Assembly: GCF_003026815.1 (NCBI RefSeq)
Contig: NZ_PYOG01000011.1
Span: 40,233-104,232, forward strand
Origin: Photobacterium damselae
GTDB taxonomy: Bacteria; Pseudomonadota; Gammaproteobacteria; Enterobacterales; Vibrionaceae
Length of the DNA: 64,000 nucleotides
Direction: 5' to 3'
The first letter of the stretch is position 1, and the number at the start of each line of letters is the position of its first letter. The translations under genes were made by a program, and so were the position numbers. Below, piece by piece: positions 9,400 through 18,644 of this stretch. The notes beneath the pieces are model-generated. The model did not search any database. It was not told the DNA's origin and saw nothing but the letters and a program-made list of their open reading frames with translations.

Positions 9400-9420
9400 C
9401 TCACAATGAACAACTAATCA

Positions 9421-10272
9421 TTAATGAAATGCACAAATTGAGGTTAAATAATCCACTAAAGCTATAGGCTGCTGCTGATTAACCAATTTGGCATCCTGAC
9501 TAACAATCGCATAATCACCGTTATCAATATCATCACTATTTAGAGCAATGGATTCGGCCAAAAACTCAGGTAATCCATCATCAATCAGCGACTGTTGATA
9601 ATCGGCAATTGAAATAGACTTAAACTCAATGCCTTTACCGCAATGACAGTTCATAAGCTCAGCAACGTCTCTCATGGCATACGCTTTTGAGCCCGTAAAC
9701 GTGTAAATCTCACCTTGCAGTTCCGGTTTTATCGCTAACATTGCTAAACCTTTTGCAACATCTTGGCGCGAGATAAAACTCAATGCACCACGCTGAGATC
9801 CATCAATAAAGATATCGGTATCTAGGGCTTCTTTTACCGCAAACTCTAGATTTTCCATGTACCAACTGCTACGAATAACCGTATGTTTAATACCGGAATG
9901 ATTTAAATAATTTTCTGTATCAATATGCTGACGAGTAAAAGGGAACACCGAATTGGGATCGGTCACAGTAATAAAACTCAAATACACAATATGCTGAATA
10001 TTTTCTTGTTTAGCTGCATCTATGATTTGACGATGTTGTTCAATTCGACGTTCTGTTTCTGCATTTCCAGAAATAAAAATAACCGTATCGACACCACGAA
10101 ACGCCTCTTGCATCATGCTTGTGTCATCATAATCAAAAGCTCTTAAAGCACACTCAATACCATGGTAAGTCTCAGGATTTCTTACACCCGCGACAAATTC
10201 CACATTATTGTTTAAAAGCTCTTTTACAACACCCTGACCAATATGGCCACTCGCACCTGTTACTAAAATCAT
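9421..10272 (-). CDS. NmrA-like NAD(P)-binding oxidoreductase
   Basis: A 283-residue Rossmann-fold protein of the NmrA/atypical short-chain dehydrogenase group. It resembles NAD(P)H quinone oxidoreductase-like proteins such as the QorB type. The N-terminus MILVTGASGHIGQGVVKEL carries the GxxGxxG dinucleotide motif. VDTVIFISGNAE and IVYLSFITVTDP follow as expected for the fold. The atypical SDR Tyr-x3-Lys is not evident, so activity may be redox sensing or reduction of quinones. I chose the ATG at 10272 because GAGG sits 9 bases upstream; an upstream ATG at 10311 adds 13 residues with no family support. It is divergently placed from the luciferase-like gene across a 348-bp gap. Confidence 0.83.
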   Translation of the reverse strand: MILVTGASGHIGQGVVKELLNNNVEFVAGVRNPETYHGIECALRAFDYDDTSMMQEAFRGVDTVIFISGNAETERRIEQHRQIIDAAKQENIQHIVYLSFITVTDPNSVFPFTRQHIDTENYLNHSGIKHTVIRSSWYMENLEFAVKEALDTDIFIDGSQRGALSFISRQDVAKGLAMLAIKPELQGEIYTFTGSKAYAMRDVAELMNCHCGKGIEFKSISIADYQQSLIDDGLPEFLAESIALNSDDIDNGDYAIVSQDAKLVNQQQPIALVDYLTSICAFH

Positions 10273-10620
10273 TATGTAATCCTCGTTGAAAAGATAATTC
10301 AGGAATATCACATCAGTTTTTTAAATCCTATCAAATACGGTGGAGTATTTATTTTTATCATTCATATTTCAGATTAAAATACATAAGGTTAGATATTAAA
10401 TTTCAATATAAAGGCAAAATATATAGAACACTTAAAATATAGATATCAGCTCATTCGCTTTGTAAATCAATAATAGCTTAATGGTGAGTCTCATTTAAGT
10501 CATTAATATATAAACAAGTTGAAAAATATTTTTACTAACATTTTAACTCTGCATATTGAAAACACTTGGGTATAATAAATAACTTCTAAACATAGTCAGT
10601 GTTATTGGTGATAAAGAATT
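10273..10620. other. Intergenic region between divergent oxidoreductase genes
   Basis: An AT-rich gap of 348 bp. It holds a half copy of the palindromic repeat (ACTTGGGTATAATA near 10564-10577), which also looks like a -10 element (TATAAT) about 45 bp before the gene at 10621. I see no other coding or structured element. Confidence 0.5.
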
Positions 10621-11652
10621 ATGAAAATATCCTTATGCTTACATATTGAAAAAAACGCACACACCGACAGTTATCAGCAAGCCTATAACGAATTTATTAC
10701 GCTCTGTAAAATGGCTGATCGCGCAGGCTTTCATACACTTTGGACAGGTGAGCATCATGGAATGGATTTCGCTATCACCCCTAACCCTCTCTTAAGCCTT
10801 GCCGATTTAGCCCATCAAACTCAATCTATCCGTTTAGGTACGGCAACACTGATAGCCCCTTTTTGGCACCCGATTCGTTTAGCTGGCGAGATCGCCTATA
10901 CCGATATGATCTGTCATGGTCGTCTTGAAGTGGGATTTTCTAAAGGTGCTTTTCATTACGAATACGATCGCTTAAAACCAGGCATGAACAATGATGATGC
11001 GGGTGAAATGATGCGTGAAAGTATTCAAGCGCTTCAAAAACTGTGGCAGGGCAATTATAGCCATCAAGGTAAACATTGGCAGTTCCCAGAAACCTCAATC
11101 TCACCGCAACCAAGTCAATTACCGCATCCTCCACTTTGGGTTGCAGCGCAAAGCCCTTACACCATAGATTTCGCTATTGAACATGGATGCAATGTGCAAA
11201 TGACACCGCTGTGGTTTGGTGAAGATAAAGTTCAAGAGTGCATTAATACCTATCAGCATGCGGTACAAAAACACCAAGCAGACCACACAAAAATGCTGTT
11301 GCTGCGTCATGCCTTTATTGTGAATAGTGAAGAAGAAAAAGCGCGTATTTTGGCTGAGTTTAGTACGTTTTATGCTGAATTTGCCGCATGGTTTAATCAG
11401 AGTAACCCGGTATCTAACGGCAATTTAGTAGGTGATATTGAAATTGGAGAGATGTTTACTGTTGAGACTCTGGCGCAAAACCTACTCATTGGTACGGCGC
11501 AAGAAGTATTAGCGCAATTAAAACAATATGAAGCGCAAGGTGTTGATGAGTTTGCGCTTTGGATTGCAAATGGCATGAGTTTTGAGACGAAAAAAGTCTT
11601 TCTTGAGCAATTTATTGAGCATGTTCTCCCGCATTTCCAGTCAAACGAATAA
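10621..11652 (+). CDS. LLM-class flavin-dependent oxidoreductase (luciferase-like family)
   Basis: A 343-residue member of the bacterial luciferase-like TIM-barrel family, whose enzymes use reduced FMN or F420 to oxidise organic substrates. Family features: the N-terminal strand MKISLCLHIEK, ADRAGFHTLWTGEHHGMDFAITPNP (the typical xxGExH segment), SIRLGTATLIAPFWHPIRLAGEIA, and GRLEVGFSKGAF. The C-terminal LLIGTAQEVLAQLKQYEAQGVDEFALW is the usual substrate-domain end. It is not luxA or luxB: no lux neighbours are present and the motifs are those of the generic group. Its natural substrate is unknown. It stands alone, followed by a palindromic repeat. Confidence 0.88.
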   Translation: MKISLCLHIEKNAHTDSYQQAYNEFITLCKMADRAGFHTLWTGEHHGMDFAITPNPLLSLADLAHQTQSIRLGTATLIAPFWHPIRLAGEIAYTDMICHGRLEVGFSKGAFHYEYDRLKPGMNNDDAGEMMRESIQALQKLWQGNYSHQGKHWQFPETSISPQPSQLPHPPLWVAAQSPYTIDFAIEHGCNVQMTPLWFGEDKVQECINTYQHAVQKHQADHTKMLLLRHAFIVNSEEEKARILAEFSTFYAEFAAWFNQSNPVSNGNLVGDIEIGEMFTVETLAQNLLIGTAQEVLAQLKQYEAQGVDEFALWIANGMSFETKKVFLEQFIEHVLPHFQSNE

Positions 11653-11673
11653 GCTAAATAACAGTAGCAAATA

Positions 11674-11710
11674 CATACCCAAGTAACGTTAGTTAAGATA
11701 CTTGGGTATC
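11674..11710. repeat. Dispersed palindromic repeat
   Basis: ATACCCAAGTAACGTTAG and AGATACTTGGGTAT form inverted arms, with 10 matched terminal bases (ATACCCAAGT / ACTTGGGTAT). It sits between convergent genes and may act as a weak bidirectional terminator. Confidence 0.7.
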
Positions 11711-11739
11711 AAAGCATCACTCTGTTTTCTACTCATACG

Positions 11740-12231
11740 TCAAAGGGTTCTGTCGCATACATATTTAAGTTTTTTCTCTACAGTATCCGTTGTGTAAATA
11801 AGCTTATTATGAGTTAATTTAAGAATGGTTAAATCAGTTTGGTTGTTATCCGATTCATTATTTTCATCTGATTGTGAAAATATTTTTGAGAATGTCCCAT
11901 CATCTTTTATGAGATCGAATTTTTCAGAATCAAAATTAACTTTATTTTGTAAAATCTTATAGTTACCAGAAATAGCAATCTCATATCTTTTACTTAAATC
12001 ACCGAACACTACAATGTTGTACATGGCTTCAAACGTCTTGTTTTTGTGAAAATTATAATCGATCGTTAACGAACCATTTCGGTATCCCATAGCAAGTTTA
12101 CACCGCCATTTACCTTGTAATTGTTCATAAGAAATATTTTCAATCTGCTCAGAATAATAATTACTTGCATACCATGTTATTAAAAATGACACACCAACTA
12201 AAAAAACTAAATAGCTAATATATTTTCTCAT
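11740..12231 (-). CDS. Hypothetical membrane-anchored protein
   Basis: A 163-residue protein I do not recognise. From the ATG at 12231 it begins MRKYISYLVFLVGVSFLITWYAS, a single N-terminal membrane segment with a lysine/arginine start, so the rest should face the periplasm. The soluble part starts YEQLQGKWRCKL and continues with alternating polar/hydrophobic strands (YRNGSLTIDYNFHKNKTFEA, ISGNYKILQNKVNF). This is reminiscent of small lipocalin-like beta-sandwich proteins with a GxW near the start. I chose this start over 12279 because GGAACG lies 6 bases before it and the upstream extension would spoil the signal anchor. No operon partner is seen. Confidence 0.6.
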   Translation of the reverse strand: MRKYISYLVFLVGVSFLITWYASNYYSEQIENISYEQLQGKWRCKLAMGYRNGSLTIDYNFHKNKTFEAMYNIVVFGDLSKRYEIAISGNYKILQNKVNFDSEKFDLIKDDGTFSKIFSQSDENNESDNNQTDLTILKLTHNKLIYTTDTVEKKLKYVCDRTL

Positions 12232-12422
12232 TTTAACGTTCCAACAAAATAGTGTCGGATAGAAAATCATAATACTCAATTATAATTTGTGATACGATTC
12301 ACAAAGTAAACTCATTTAATCTAATTTGGTATTAAAATAAAATATTTAATATGTGAATAGTATAATTCTTTCATAATTTAATATTTATATTATAAAGTGC
12401 TTGAGTATTGGCTTTGCTTTTA

Positions 12423-12635
12423 TCAATAACGACGTCCCTGACAATCTATTAGTTCCAATAGCCTTTCATAAAAAGGTTGAGCGGCTTTTTCGTTTCGTGT
12501 TTGGCTAAGATAAAAATCAACAATATCACCGTACTTATCGACAGCGAGATAGTAATACCACCACTGCTCTTTAATGTAACTCTTTAATAAACAAAGCTCT
12601 ATTTTACCGCTATACGTTTCTGGGATCATAATCAC
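12423..12635 (-). pseudogene. IS6-type transposase remnant
   Basis: A 70-codon fragment resembling the catalytic region of IS6/IS26-family DDE transposases. The stretch WYYYLAVDKYGDIVDFYLS followed by QTRNEKAAQPFYERLL corresponds to the family's W-x-Y-L-x-R-A-V-D-K-x-G-x-T-I-D-F-x-L-S-x-x-R-N-x-x-A-A segment, with the first catalytic Asp and the strand after it. The N-terminal DNA-binding part and the C-terminal catalytic Glu are missing. I see no terminal inverted repeats, so this is a dead scrap. It marks an old insertion just upstream of the PTS genes. Confidence 0.6.
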
Positions 12636-12758
12636 GGTTAGATATTATGGTTACAAAAATGCTATAAAAGAGTCCTTTCTCTTCTATTTTATCTGGTCTG
12701 TTCTTTCTATATTGAGTCTATCGAAACAAGGACTACTAATAACAACAGGAGACTCACA

Positions 12759-13076
12759 ATGAGAGTTGTCGCTATCACCGCTTGCCCTACTGGAATTGCA
12801 CACACCTACATGGCAGCCGACAAGCTCACAGAGACAGCAAAAAAGCTAGGTATTACGATAAAAGTGGAAACCCAAGGAGCAATGGGTATCGAAAACCGCC
12901 TTACTGAGCAGGATGTAGAACGCGCAGATATCGTCATACTGGCCGCTGATATTAATATTGAACAGAGCGACCGCTTTGCCAATCGACGCTGTCTTGAAGT
13001 CTCCATCGAAGAAGCACTTAAGCACCCTCGCCATGTTTTATCTCAATGCCAACAGTTGTTGTTAGCTCATCATTAA
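12759..13076 (+). CDS. frwB: PTS fructose-type enzyme IIB component
   Basis: A 105-residue EIIB of the PTS fructose family, which passes phosphate from EIIA to the incoming sugar. The N-terminal VVAITACPTGIAHTYMAADKL holds the phosphorylated cysteine (Cys9) in the C-P-T-G-I-A-H-T-Y-M loop. ETQGAMGIENRLTEQDVERADIVILAAD follows, as in E. coli FrwB (about 106 residues). AGGAGA lies 7 bases before the ATG. It is 23 bp upstream of the HPr-EI-EIIA fusion gene, so the two form an operon. No EIIC permease gene lies in the window, so the transported sugar and membrane partner are unknown. The symbol is by similarity only. Confidence 0.85.
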   Translation: MRVVAITACPTGIAHTYMAADKLTETAKKLGITIKVETQGAMGIENRLTEQDVERADIVILAADINIEQSDRFANRRCLEVSIEEALKHPRHVLSQCQQLLLAHH

Positions 13077-13099
13077 TAGTTAAGTAAGGCAGTATAACT

Positions 13100-15601
13100 A
13101 TGAGTCACCCAATTCAATCATTTCAATTTCAATGTCCACTACCAAATGGTATTCATGCTCGTCCAGCAACGCATTTAGAAAAGCAGTGCCAGCAATTTGA
13201 ATGTCAAATCATCCTAACCAATTTAAGAACACAACAGAGCGGCGATGCTAAAAGTGTTCTTTCGTTAGTGGGCACTGATACCTTACTTAACGATCAGTGT
13301 GAAATGCGTTTTGAGGGCGTTGATAGTGAACAAGCTTGCGCAGCACTACAACACTATATTGAGCAAGAATTTCCCCATTGTGATGAAGCATTAGAAACTC
13401 TGGCAGATGAGAGCGATATTATTTTGCCCCAGTCTTTGACGCGCTTAAATCCAACATTGATTTCCGGTAAACGCCTAGCAACGGGTATTGCTCAAGGTCA
13501 ACTGAGTGTGTTTAGCCAAATAGAGCCAGAACACTTTGCAACCGAGCACAAAGACGAGCAAGAAGAGACTCGCTTTACAACAGCCCACCAGCAAGTTTGT
13601 CATGCTCTTAGCCAAAAAATCGCAAATGCGACAGCACAAGAAAAAGAGATCATTGAATCTCACCTCGCTATCGTTAACGATTCAGCCTTTGTCGCTGGTA
13701 TTAAACAACATCTGGCTAATCACTCTACGGCTAATGCGATTTTAGCCGAAGTTGAACGAGTCTCTGCTCAGCTACGAAATGCATCGAGCAGCTATTTACG
13801 TGAACGAGTATTGGATATTAAAGATGTGGCAATTCAGCTTCTTACTGCTGCGTACCCAGAAAAAAATCTGATTACGGAATTTACTCTCAATAAGCCAAGT
13901 GTGGTTATTGCGAACGATCTAACGCCGAGTCAGTTTCTTGGTTTAGACCGCGAACATCTGCAAGGTTTAGTCTTAACCCATGCTGGTAGCACATCTCACA
14001 CCGTAATTTTGGCGCGTGCTTTTGGTATCCCAACTCTATCTGGTATTGAACTGAGCGATTGTACTAAAGCGCTTAATCAAACGGTTTATCTTGATGCAAA
14101 CTTAGGTGTATTGGCGGTTGATGCCACCCCACAAGTTGCACAATACTTCCATCGTGCAATCAAACTTGCTCAAACTCAGCAAGAAAAACAAAACGGTTTT
14201 GCTCAACAAAAAGCCACCACACAAGATGGTCATTGCATTGAAGTGGCAGCCAACATCGCATGCTCTATTGAAGCAGAAGGTGCCTTTAATCAAGGAGCTG
14301 AAGGTATCGGCCTATTTAGAACTGAAATGCTATTTATGGATCGCAGCCAAGCACCGGATGAAGAAGAGCAGTTTAACCACTATCGCCAAGTGCTAGAAGC
14401 TGCTAACGGTAAACCTGTGATCATCCGTACTATGGATATTGGCGGTGATAAACCTATCGATTATCTGCAATTGCCAGAAGAACATAACCCGTTCTTAGGT
14501 TACCGCGCGGTTCGTATCTATCCACAATTTTTAACGCTATTCCATACTCAGCTCAAAGCGATTTTGCGTGCTGCTCAATATGGTAAAGCAAAAATGATGA
14601 TCCCAATGATTCAAAGTATTGAAGAGATCCGTTGGGTAAAACAACAACTGGAAGTGGTTAAAGCAGAACTCTCTTCACAAGGGGTGAGTTACTCAGAACA
14701 TCTTGAGCTAGGTATCATGGTAGAGATCCCTGCGGTTGCCTTTATCGTGGATCAGTTCTGCCAAGAAGTCGATTTCTTCAGCATCGGCTCAAACGATATG
14801 ACCCAGTATTTGTTGGCAGTCGATCGTGATAATGCGCAAGTGGCTAAACTCTACAACAGCCTAGCGCCATCGTTCTTACGCATGCTAAACCAAGTGGTCA
14901 CTACGGCTCACCAACACAACAAATGGGTTGGTTTATGTGGTGAATTGGGTGCCGATGCTAAGGTTCTACCCTTGCTAGTTGGTGCGGGTCTAGATGAAAT
15001 CAGTATGGGCGCACCTAAGATTGCAGCGACTAAATCAACGCTTGCAACCCTGGATTTTGCCCATTGCCAGCAGCTTTTTGCCGATGCGTGTCAGTGCTGC
15101 ACTATCTCTGATGTTGAGCAGTTATTAAACCAAGCAAGCAGTGCTCAACCAGGTAAAGCTTTGCTATCACAAGATTGTGTCTTTAAGCACGCTGATTTTT
15201 CTAGCAAAGAAGAAGTGATTCAAGCTCTTGTGGGTAACTTGGGTGTTCAAGGTCGCTGTGATAATGCTTATAAGCTAGAAGAAGACGTATGGGCTCGTGA
15301 GGCGGTGTTCTCAACCGGTCTAGGCCATGGTTTTGCGATTCCACATACCAAATCAGAAAATATTCGTCATTCCAGTATCAGTATTGCGCATCTAGAAACG
15401 CCGATTGATTGGCAGTCAGATTCGGGTGATGTCGACTTTGTGATTATGCTGACGCTTAATAAAGACCAAGGCGATCAACACATGCGAATTTTCTCAAGCC
15501 TTGCACGTAAACTGATCCACCAAAGCTTCCGCGACATGCTCCGTGATGCAGATAATGAAGCCGAAGTGATTCGAATTCTTGAGCAGGAGCTTGCGCTGTA
15601 A
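13100..15601 (+). CDS. frwA: Multiphosphoryl transfer protein (HPr-EI-EIIA fusion)
   Basis: A three-domain PTS protein of 833 residues, the same length and order as E. coli FrwA/PtsA. Residues 1-90 are HPr-like, with active His19 in NGIHARPATHL. Residues 115-680 are enzyme I: phospho-His300 lies in HAGSTSHTVILARAFG, RTEMLFMDR and the PEP-binding IRTMDIGGDKP follow, and GLCGELGAD carries the catalytic cysteine. The C-terminal 150 residues are EIIA-fructose, with His749 in GFAIPHTKS. It should take phosphate from PEP and deliver it to the EIIB encoded just upstream without the general PTS proteins. The absence of an adjacent EIIC is odd; the pair may serve a distant permease or a regulatory role. 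Two hairpins end the operon. Confidence 0.9.
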   Translation: MSHPIQSFQFQCPLPNGIHARPATHLEKQCQQFECQIILTNLRTQQSGDAKSVLSLVGTDTLLNDQCEMRFEGVDSEQACAALQHYIEQEFPHCDEALETLADESDIILPQSLTRLNPTLISGKRLATGIAQGQLSVFSQIEPEHFATEHKDEQEETRFTTAHQQVCHALSQKIANATAQEKEIIESHLAIVNDSAFVAGIKQHLANHSTANAILAEVERVSAQLRNASSSYLRERVLDIKDVAIQLLTAAYPEKNLITEFTLNKPSVVIANDLTPSQFLGLDREHLQGLVLTHAGSTSHTVILARAFGIPTLSGIELSDCTKALNQTVYLDANLGVLAVDATPQVAQYFHRAIKLAQTQQEKQNGFAQQKATTQDGHCIEVAANIACSIEAEGAFNQGAEGIGLFRTEMLFMDRSQAPDEEEQFNHYRQVLEAANGKPVIIRTMDIGGDKPIDYLQLPEEHNPFLGYRAVRIYPQFLTLFHTQLKAILRAAQYGKAKMMIPMIQSIEEIRWVKQQLEVVKAELSSQGVSYSEHLELGIMVEIPAVAFIVDQFCQEVDFFSIGSNDMTQYLLAVDRDNAQVAKLYNSLAPSFLRMLNQVVTTAHQHNKWVGLCGELGADAKVLPLLVGAGLDEISMGAPKIAATKSTLATLDFAHCQQLFADACQCCTISDVEQLLNQASSAQPGKALLSQDCVFKHADFSSKEEVIQALVGNLGVQGRCDNAYKLEEDVWAREAVFSTGLGHGFAIPHTKSENIRHSSISIAHLETPIDWQSDSGDVDFVIMLTLNKDQGDQHMRIFSSLARKLIHQSFRDMLRDADNEAEVIRILEQELAL

Positions 15602-15647
15602 AGTTACATCTTTGTCCGTCGTATGGTAGGTACTACCATTTGTTTTA

Positions 15648-15719
15648 GCAGTATCGCTCCTGAGTGATACTGCATTAAAACCTCCCTCTGTTCCCCCAAC
15701 AGAGGGATTTTTTATTTTT
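15648..15719 (+). terminator. Tandem hairpin terminator of the PTS operon
   Basis: A GCAGTATC/GATACTGC hairpin (15648-15673) is followed by CCCTCTGTT / AACAGAGGG (15684-15706) and a T-rich run to 15719. The second hairpin is a strong intrinsic terminator and marks the left edge of the accessory island. Confidence 0.85.
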
Positions 15720-16124
15720 GGGCTGGGGGAAGTAAAACTATTAATAGAAGACCGCCGCAGTGGACGGTTTGGGGGGGATTATTCGTAGACAGATGATTTA
15801 CAAGCACACAAGATAATTAGCGTGTACAAGTTATTTGGGGACAAAATCTTCTTAGGATAATCACTTAAATTAAATGAATACGGATAAGTTCTTCTATCAA
15901 AAGATCACTGTCAAGTGTTCCGTCCTTCGAATATGGGTCACATACTTTGGAAGTAATGACACTTAGAAGGCTCATTGGACATGATATATTGAGGAGTATG
16001 ATAAATGTCAAATAACAAGTAAAAACAAGCTTATATGCATGATATTTTAGGCTTCGCACTTCCATTGAAGTGTATAATGTCCTGAATTAGTTCAAACAAA
16101 TCTACGATTGGTTAGGTACATATA
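15720..16124. other. Gap at the left edge of the accessory island
   Basis: A 405-bp gap with a short hairpin-like GC patch (ACCGCCGCAGTGGACGGTTT, about 15751-15770) and a G-run. A leftward 66-codon open frame (15865-16065) contains one hydrophobic stretch. It has no convincing ribosome binding site or family, so I do not call it a gene. The promoter of the 16125 operon must lie here; I cannot place it with confidence, and only a weak AGGT precedes the ATG. Confidence 0.45.
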
Positions 16125-18632
16125 ATGCAGGAAAAGAAGGCTCTTAATAAGCTAGTTGTTATAAAGTCTGGACAATTAAATGAAAATCAAGGCTTTATCA
16201 CACCAATACTAAGCATTTCGGACAATGAAGAGTTCATACCAATATCTGTACACGATTATCCGCAAGACATACTGGTATCAAAAGGCTACCCATACATTGA
16301 CACTAACTATGAATCAAACGAACTATTCATTCTTAAATCCCATAATTTAGATGAAGAAAAGACTCTGCAAAGTGGTTCACCTCGTTATTGGACTCGAGAT
16401 GAGTCAGCATTCTCGGATTTAACACCAAGTACTCTTCTACCAATCTTATCCGTATCTCTTCCAAGCAAAGAGAATGGTATTTTACCAACGGGGGTTACTC
16501 CTCCAACTCGCCCATTCTTCATATTAGATAACGGCCATCTCTACGGCCCTTTAACCAGTAGTCAAACAGATGACGATAGATATATTGTTGAGCCCTATGT
16601 TCACCCAAGCTTATCATTTGGTAGAGGTTATATTGGTAGATTTCCAATTTCCGACATTACAAATTGCCTAGTTGAGACAAGAATTAACGATGAGTTAGTT
16701 CTATATGTATCTTCATTTAAACAACTCTCATCTCATCGTAAAGATAAAACTAGTATTGATTATGTTTCCGATGATCAACTGATAAAAGTTGTAAATCAAC
16801 TTGGTTTCGGTAAGCAGACTAAAGGGCTGGGCAAAAAAGAAGCAGAACGACTTCAGCAAATTATTGCTGATAGTGAAAAAGCAAACAAGTTTGGAAAGCA
16901 GGATGAAAGACTTGAACGTCTTAAAGGTTTGTTAGACCGATATTTAAGTGAAGCAGATATCGGTTTTGAATTAGTGAAGAACTATCTTGATAGTAATTCT
17001 GGTCAAGCGTTTCTCAATAATTATGTAGAAGTTAACAAGTCAACTTTATTGAGTGATTTCATAGACAAGGTTAAAGCTGATGCTAAAGCTGAAGAGAAAA
17101 AAATTCAGCAAAAGCTACAAGAACAAAAAGCTCAGATCACAGCTAAAGAGCAAGAAATCACACAGATAATAGAAAATGTAGCTCTGAAACGTAAAGAAGC
17201 GCAAGATGAAATTAAACGTATTGCAGCCGAAACTGAAGATGAGGTCAGACAAACCCTTAAGTTAAAACAGCAAGAGCTAAGCGAAAACATCGCGACACTA
17301 GAAAATGAGCAAAACTCTTTAGAGAAGCAAATTAAAGAAAAGGTTCAACATTTAGAGCTAGTTAATGAAATTGAAAAACTCAAAGATGAATGTAATTACT
17401 ACGAAAAACACTCAAAGAGGCTTGAGTCTACAGTAAAAGGATTTGAGGCAACTCTTAAGAATAATGACACTGAAGAATTAGCAAAGAAAATAGGAGAAAT
17501 GGAGGCGATTAACCGAGTGTTAAACGGTAAATCAGCTTCAGTATCTAAACCAGTCCAAAGGTATAACCCTATTACATTTAGTGAGTCTGAACCAGATTCT
17601 GCAGAGCAAGTAATAGATGCTATAGGTGCTCACTTTGCTCAGGACAATGGTCGAATGTTCAGTAAAGAAGAGATGACAAACCTGATTGTTTCTGTAAATC
17701 AGTCATTTCTTACAATTCTATCTGGACCTCCAGGAACAGGTAAAACGTCCACAGTAACACGTTTAGCTAAAGCTCTACATTTGGGTAGTAGTCGTGGAGA
17801 CCAAAACTTCCTTTACGTTCCCGTAGGGCGTGGTTGGGTATCGAGCAGAGATACGCTCGGCTTTTACAACTCCTTAAAAGATGTATATCAGGAGTCTAGA
17901 ACAGGATTATATAGCTTCCTTTCAAGACAAGAATCTAAAGATAGTGACGCTCTGAAATTAATTCTTTTGGACGAGGCAAACTTGTCTAGTATGGAACACT
18001 ATTGGTCAGACTTTCTTGCGTTGTGTGATTTAGAAAACTTAAACCGCCCAATCGACACTGGTATCCCTCACGAAAGCCATCGTTTTCTAAAAGTTGGTGA
18101 CAGCACGAGGTTTATTGCAACTATCAATAATGATGCAACTACAGAAAAGCTATCCCCTCGCTTGATAGACCGAGTACCAGTGATAACACTTGACTCACCG
18201 ACAGACAAGATTGTTGAGACAACAAGCCTAGTTCTAGATGGATCAGTGCGAGCCTCAAAGCTTAGAGAGTTATTTATCCCGGAATATGCAGAATTATCTA
18301 AGGCTGATGAATCTATTTTGGCAAAAATAATCGATACGTTAAGCACAAGAGATCCTATTTTTGGAAAGTCTATTCCAATAAGTAGAAGAAAAGTAAATGC
18401 GATTACAAACTATTGTGATGTCGCAGGTCAGATGATTGGGTCAGAAGCAGCAATGGACTTTGCTATCCAACAACATATCCTACCTCATATTGAGGGTTAC
18501 GGTGCATCCTTCAGAAAACGACTAGAACAACTACTGACTATTGTAAACAAAACCTACCCTCGCTCAGCCGCTCAGATTGAGAGAATACTTGCTAGCGGTA
18601 ATGAATTTACAGGTTCATACTCATACTTCTAG
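16125..18632 (+). CDS. McrB-like AAA+ ATPase with long coiled coil (type IV restriction-like)
   Basis: An 835-residue protein. Residues 1-300 are an unrecognised N-terminal region. About 310-485 is a long, highly charged coiled coil rich in Lys, Glu and Gln. The C-terminal part is an AAA+ module of the McrB/dynein-like clade: Walker A GPPGTGKT at 534-541, Walker B LILLDEAN with Asp616-Glu617, and then TINND and SPRLIDRVP as sensor-1 and arginine-finger regions. McrB GTPases have an N-T-A-D signature at the sensor position; here it reads N-N-D-A, so ATP is the more likely fuel (inference). The next gene, 12 bp downstream, encodes a McrC-like nuclease. Together they resemble the coiled-coil McrBC relatives (CoCoNuT-type), which act in anti-phage defence. 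Confidence 0.82.
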   Translation: MQEKKALNKLVVIKSGQLNENQGFITPILSISDNEEFIPISVHDYPQDILVSKGYPYIDTNYESNELFILKSHNLDEEKTLQSGSPRYWTRDESAFSDLTPSTLLPILSVSLPSKENGILPTGVTPPTRPFFILDNGHLYGPLTSSQTDDDRYIVEPYVHPSLSFGRGYIGRFPISDITNCLVETRINDELVLYVSSFKQLSSHRKDKTSIDYVSDDQLIKVVNQLGFGKQTKGLGKKEAERLQQIIADSEKANKFGKQDERLERLKGLLDRYLSEADIGFELVKNYLDSNSGQAFLNNYVEVNKSTLLSDFIDKVKADAKAEEKKIQQKLQEQKAQITAKEQEITQIIENVALKRKEAQDEIKRIAAETEDEVRQTLKLKQQELSENIATLENEQNSLEKQIKEKVQHLELVNEIEKLKDECNYYEKHSKRLESTVKGFEATLKNNDTEELAKKIGEMEAINRVLNGKSASVSKPVQRYNPITFSESEPDSAEQVIDAIGAHFAQDNGRMFSKEEMTNLIVSVNQSFLTILSGPPGTGKTSTVTRLAKALHLGSSRGDQNFLYVPVGRGWVSSRDTLGFYNSLKDVYQESRTGLYSFLSRQESKDSDALKLILLDEANLSSMEHYWSDFLALCDLENLNRPIDTGIPHESHRFLKVGDSTRFIATINNDATTEKLSPRLIDRVPVITLDSPTDKIVETTSLVLDGSVRASKLRELFIPEYAELSKADESILAKIIDTLSTRDPIFGKSIPISRRKVNAITNYCDVAGQMIGSEAAMDFAIQQHILPHIEGYGASFRKRLEQLLTIVNKTYPRSAAQIERILASGNEFTGSYSYF

Positions 18633-18644
18633 GACTAGGCGAAT

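Noticed and set aside
10621..11652. Possible luxA/luxB bioluminescence gene
   Set aside because: Only the generic luciferase-like fold is present; there are no luxCDE or luxI/luxR neighbours.
15865..16065. Leftward 66-codon frame with one hydrophobic stretch beside the island
   Set aside because: No convincing ribosome binding site, no recognisable domain, and it lies where the promoter of the 16125 operon is expected.
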